The translations under genes and the position numbers were made by a program. From Enterococcus canintestini (GTDB taxonomy: Bacteria > Bacillota > Bacilli > Lactobacillales > Enterococcaceae), in the NCBI RefSeq assembly GCF_001885735.1, contig NZ_JXKG01000003.1, positions 1-35,863 of the forward strand: 35,863 nt of DNA, written 5' to 3'. Positions 33,491 to 35,863 of this stretch are shown here, piece after piece (position 1 is the first letter of the stretch; the number at the start of each line of letters is the position of its first letter). Below the pieces are notes generated by a model that was given only the letters and a program-made list of their open reading frames with translations, did no database searches and had not been told where the DNA came from.

Positions 33491-34834
33491 TTAGTCAAAT
33501 AGCTTTTTTGTTTTATATCGAGATAACATTACCAAAGATACAATTGCACCAGCTAAATCAGCCAGAGGCGTTGCAGTCCACACACCCGCTAAGCCAAAGA
33601 TGCGAGGCAATAATAACAGACAAATTACCAAAAATACAAACGTCCTTAAAAAAGATAGTATCGCAGATAATTTGCCATTAGATAAAGCTGTAAAAAATGC
33701 TGTTGTAAAGACACCAATCCCACTGAAAAGAAAGCTAAATGAAAACAACTTAAAACCATTTAAAGCTATTTTATATGCTTCCGTTTCTGCAGGAGCATAT
33801 AAACTCGTTATTAATGGCGCTCCTATAAAACAAATGAAAAAAATAAAAATTGAGATTGTAAAGATATACTTAAAACAAAGGCGCATAAGACGCTGAAGTT
33901 CTTTTTTATTTTTTGCACCATACTGATAACTTAAAATCGGTGCCACTCCCATTGAAAAACCTAAAAACAATGTTGTAAAAAGATACTGGGTATTTCCGAT
34001 AATAGTATTTGCTGCTACACCTTCTCCGCCGGCAAATTCAATCAAGGTTCTATTCATAATGAAAATGGTAATCGCAATTGCCATCTGTGTAATTAGCTCG
34101 GATACGCCATTATAGCAACAAAAGAAAAATTCTTTAACCTGTATTTTAGGCTTGGTAAAATGTAGTTCGCCTTTTGAAATGAAGAAAAAAATAATTCCCG
34201 CCAAAGCAGAAATTAAATAACCAATTCCCGTTCCCAAGGCGGCACCTAAAACTCCTAGATTGACTATCGCAATAAAAAAATAATCCATGATAATATTCAT
34301 CAATCCCGCACCAATCATTACAAATAAGCCAAAACCTGGCTTTCCAGCTGTCACGAAAAGGTTTTGAAATAGCACTTGAATCAGCACCATAGGAGCAAAT
34401 AAAATCAAAATTCCAAGGTAGTCCATTCCATAATGCAAAACTTGTTGATTAGCTCCCAACAACAAAACAGTTTCTTCCAAGTAAAAAAGGACACCCATGG
34501 TAATAATAATTCCCAAAATAGTTGCAATTAAAATTAAAGCTGAAAAATTCTGACGGGCTTCATCAGATTTTCCTTCCCCCATTTTTTTAGCTATCAAAGC
34601 ACTACCCCCAGTAGCAAACATCGTTCCTAATCCCCACATTAAACTTGTTAGTGGCAAAACAATATTTATCGCAGATAGTGCGGTTGTATTCACAAATCGT
34701 GCTATAAATACAGCATCTAAACCTGTATAGATCGCATTAAATAACATCATTGACATAGTTGGTAGCGTAAATAAAATTAAAGAGCGCATTGTGTAACGTT
34801 TTGCTAAAATATTTATTTCATTCATACTGCTCAT
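33491..34834 (-). CDS. MATE-family efflux transporter
   Basis: A 447-aa cation-coupled multidrug/toxin extrusion protein with about twelve hydrophobic segments in two homologous halves. The N-terminal RYTMRSLILFTLPTMSMMLFNAIYTGLDAVFIARFVNTTALSAINI and LMWGLGTMFATGGSALIAKKMGEG are typical of the DinF/NorM superfamily (MepA-like branch). The ATG at 34834 follows GGAGGAAAAA directly. The TTG at 34846 is within that site. A leader of about 220 bases with a short ORF and two terminator-like hairpins precedes it, suggesting attenuation control. The substrate is unknown. Confidence 0.92.
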   Translation of the reverse strand: MSSMNEINILAKRYTMRSLILFTLPTMSMMLFNAIYTGLDAVFIARFVNTTALSAINIVLPLTSLMWGLGTMFATGGSALIAKKMGEGKSDEARQNFSALILIATILGIIITMGVLFYLEETVLLLGANQQVLHYGMDYLGILILFAPMVLIQVLFQNLFVTAGKPGFGLFVMIGAGLMNIIMDYFFIAIVNLGVLGAALGTGIGYLISALAGIIFFFISKGELHFTKPKIQVKEFFFCCYNGVSELITQMAIAITIFIMNRTLIEFAGGEGVAANTIIGNTQYLFTTLFLGFSMGVAPILSYQYGAKNKKELQRLMRLCFKYIFTISIFIFFICFIGAPLITSLYAPAETEAYKIALNGFKLFSFSFLFSGIGVFTTAFFTALSNGKLSAILSFLRTFVFLVICLLLLPRIFGLAGVWTATPLADLAGAIVSLVMLSRYKTKKLFD

Positions 34835-34871
34835 TTTTTCCTCCAAATTTCAATTGAATTTACCAAGCAGC

Positions 34872-34898
34872 AAAAAAAGCATGACACTAAGCCATGCT
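34872..34898 (-). terminator. Leader hairpin 2 before the MATE gene
   Basis: On the - strand AGCATG (34898-34893) pairs with CATGCT (34883-34878) around a 9-base loop, followed by a run of T. It sits 38 bases before the MATE start, so it would stop transcription before the gene unless prevented. Confidence 0.65.
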
Positions 34899-34959
34899 AA
34901 AAAATATCATATCTATGCAAAGAAGACGTCGGCATAAATACATTTCTGCAAGGCATAAC

Positions 34960-34985
34960 AAAAAAACATCTAGTGTTTTAGACAT
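34960..34985 (-). terminator. Leader hairpin 1 before the MATE gene
   Basis: On the - strand ATGTCTA (34985-34979) pairs with TAGATGT (34972-34966), with two wobble pairs and a 6-base loop, then six or more T. It lies just after the short leader ORF. Confidence 0.6.
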
Positions 34986-34996
34986 TTGTTTTTTTA

Positions 34997-35026
34997 TTAA
35001 ATCTTTACAGAATTTCCGACAAACAA
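34997..35026 (-). CDS. Candidate 9-codon leader peptide upstream of the MATE gene
   Basis: A TTG start with AAGGAG five bases upstream reads MFVGNSVKI and stops. It lies between the leader promoter and the first terminator-like hairpin. Short leader ORFs in this place are known in ribosome-mediated attenuation of antibiotic-resistance genes. This is inference from layout; a peptide this short can arise by chance. Confidence 0.4.
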   Translation of the reverse strand: MFVGNSVKI

Positions 35027-35059
35027 GACAGCTCCTTCTTCTAACTATTATAGTATTTA

Positions 35060-35088
35060 ATTATTCCATCTAAATACCTATCTGTCAA
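35060..35088 (-). promoter_or_regulatory. Promoter of the MATE leader
   Basis: A perfect TTGACA (35088-35083), 17 bases, and AATAAT (35065-35060) on the - strand. A TATAAT at 35052-35047 is an alternative -10 without a good -35. Confidence 0.6.
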
Positions 35089-35291
35089 CATTACTAAAAT
35101 TAAATTTGATACCTACTCTTGGCTTCATCAACTTCCCTTCTTCATTTAAACATTTCTTTAAAGAAAGATAGCAAAGCGCATACTAAAATCACTCAATTGA
35201 ATTTTTTGACATATTTTTTAGTAGGCTAATAAACAAAAAAATGGCTGTACTGGCTTGATTCCTTCTAAAAATCATACAATTTCTTCCTAAT
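35089..35291. other. A/T-rich interval upstream of the MATE leader
   Basis: With the leader this makes about 530 bases without an ordinary gene between the MATE gene and the surface-protein gene. Apart from the leader promoter and hairpins on one side and the terminator at 35292-35342 on the other, I see nothing in it. Confidence 0.5.
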
Positions 35292-35342
35292 AAAAACCGC
35301 ACCAAAAGTCCGCTTTAAAGAGCACTTTTGGATGCGGTTTTT
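35292..35342. terminator. Terminator after the surface-protein gene (dispersed repeat copy 2)
   Basis: A bidirectional hairpin: AAAAACCGCACCAAAAGT pairs with ACTTTTGGATGCGGTTTTT with one mismatch and an inner GC-TTTAAAGA-GC. It is T-flanked on both strands. Confidence 0.85.
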
Positions 35343-35364
35343 AGAATTTAATTTTGCCTAGTCA

Positions 35365-35863
35365 TTATTTATTTTTTCGATAAAACAGATAAGCTACTCC
35401 AGCTAATAGCCCCGTTCCACCAATCACCAAATACCAGTTTGGCTGATCTCCTGTTTTAGGATAATGGGTATTAGTTGAGCTGGTGGGTCTATTGGTGGTT
35501 GCATCAGACTTCCCTGGCGTAGAATTTGTCGTACTTGTCGTTGAATCTGTTGTCGTTGTGCTATCTGTCGTACTTGTCGTTGAATCTGTTGTTGTGCTAT
35601 CTGTCGTACTTGTCGTTGAGTCTGTTGTCGTTGTGCTATCTGTCGTGCTTGTCGTTGAATCTGTTGTTGTTGTGCTATCTGTCGTGCTTGTCGTGGAATC
35701 TGTTGTTGTTGTGCTATCTGTCGTGCTTGTCGTTGAGTCTGTTGTTGTCGTGCTATCTGTCGTGCTTGTCGTGGAATCTGTTGTTGTCGTGCTATCTGTT
35801 GTACTTGTCGTTGAGTCTGTTGTCGATTCAGTCGTTGAATCTGTTGTCGACTCTGTTGTCGAC
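35365..35863 (-). CDS. Sortase-anchored surface protein with Ser/Thr/Asp repeats (partial)
   Basis: Only the C-terminal 166 codons are inside the window; the frame is open to the window edge. The visible part is a stalk of a 13-residue repeat (DSTTSTTDSTTTT and variants, about eight copies, 39-base DNA units, one copy shortened by one codon). A short linker follows, then a cell-wall sorting signal: YPKTGD (an LPXTG variant with Y for L), a hydrophobic span WYLVIGGTGLLAGVAYLF and the basic tail YRKNK. The repeat stalk probably projects an N-terminal functional domain, encoded beyond the window, from peptidoglycan. Confidence 0.93.
   Translation of the reverse strand, partial: STTESTTDSTTESTTDSTTSTTDSTTTTDSTTSTTDSTTTTDSTTSTTDSTTTTDSTTSTTDSTTTTDSTTSTTDSTTTTDSTTSTTDSTTTDSTTSTTDSTTTTDSTTSTTNSTPGKSDATTNRPTSSTNTHYPKTGDQPNWYLVIGGTGLLAGVAYLFYRKNK

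Overview
The window looks like a low-GC Firmicute chromosome, most likely Enterococcus or a close relative in the Enterococcaceae. The evidence is strong AGGAGG-type ribosome binding sites, A/T-rich codon use, a coaA-guaA pair next to a large nucleoside-salvage cluster, a sortase-anchored surface protein, and an Agr/Fsr-type quorum-sensing locus. The species cannot be fixed from sequence reading alone.

Layout. Positions 1-2640 carry rpiA, a degenerate serine-recombinase homologue and gpmA on the + strand. Positions 2761-17504 are almost entirely on the - strand. Read in transcription order they hold: a small 92-aa protein and a LacI-type regulator; a second LacI-type regulator; the pyrimidine/deoxyribonucleoside genes pdp, deoC and cdd; a BMP-family lipoprotein; its ABC ATPase and two permeases (nucleoside import); deoB, punA and deoD; and finally an iron alcohol dehydrogenase with a small partner protein. 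Together these import nucleosides, phosphorolyse them to base plus (deoxy)ribose-1-phosphate, and pass the sugar through DeoB and DeoC. RpiA and GpmA lie nearby in central carbon metabolism. A SGNH hydrolase, an RsmC-like methyltransferase, coaA and guaA follow.

The accessory part is an integrated element of about 8.8 kb (21927-30723) at the 3' end of guaA. It is bounded by a 15-bp direct repeat that contains the guaA stop codon. It carries a tyrosine integrase, a DUF3173 protein, an HUH replication/nicking protein, two small early proteins and an XRE repressor with paired GTACTA operators. I see no conjugation or phage structural genes. Its cargo is a complete Agr/Fsr-type circuit: sensor kinase, LytTR response regulator, AgrB-like peptidase and a 42-codon pheromone precursor. 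Behind it lie a secreted two-cysteine protein and a PH-like protein. Two FsrA-box-like half sites spaced exactly 21 bp apart sit in front of agrB. I read the cargo as a mobile, self-contained quorum-sensing cassette driving a secreted effector, possibly a bacteriocin. The agrCA genes lie directly downstream of the element's repressor gene with no visible terminator between them.

Right of the element are an ECF-type S component, a 766-bp gene-free region rich in inverted repeats, a WYL regulator, a MATE transporter whose leader holds a 9-codon ORF and two terminator-like hairpins, and the C-terminal part of a Ser/Thr/Asp-repeat cell-wall protein that runs off the window end.
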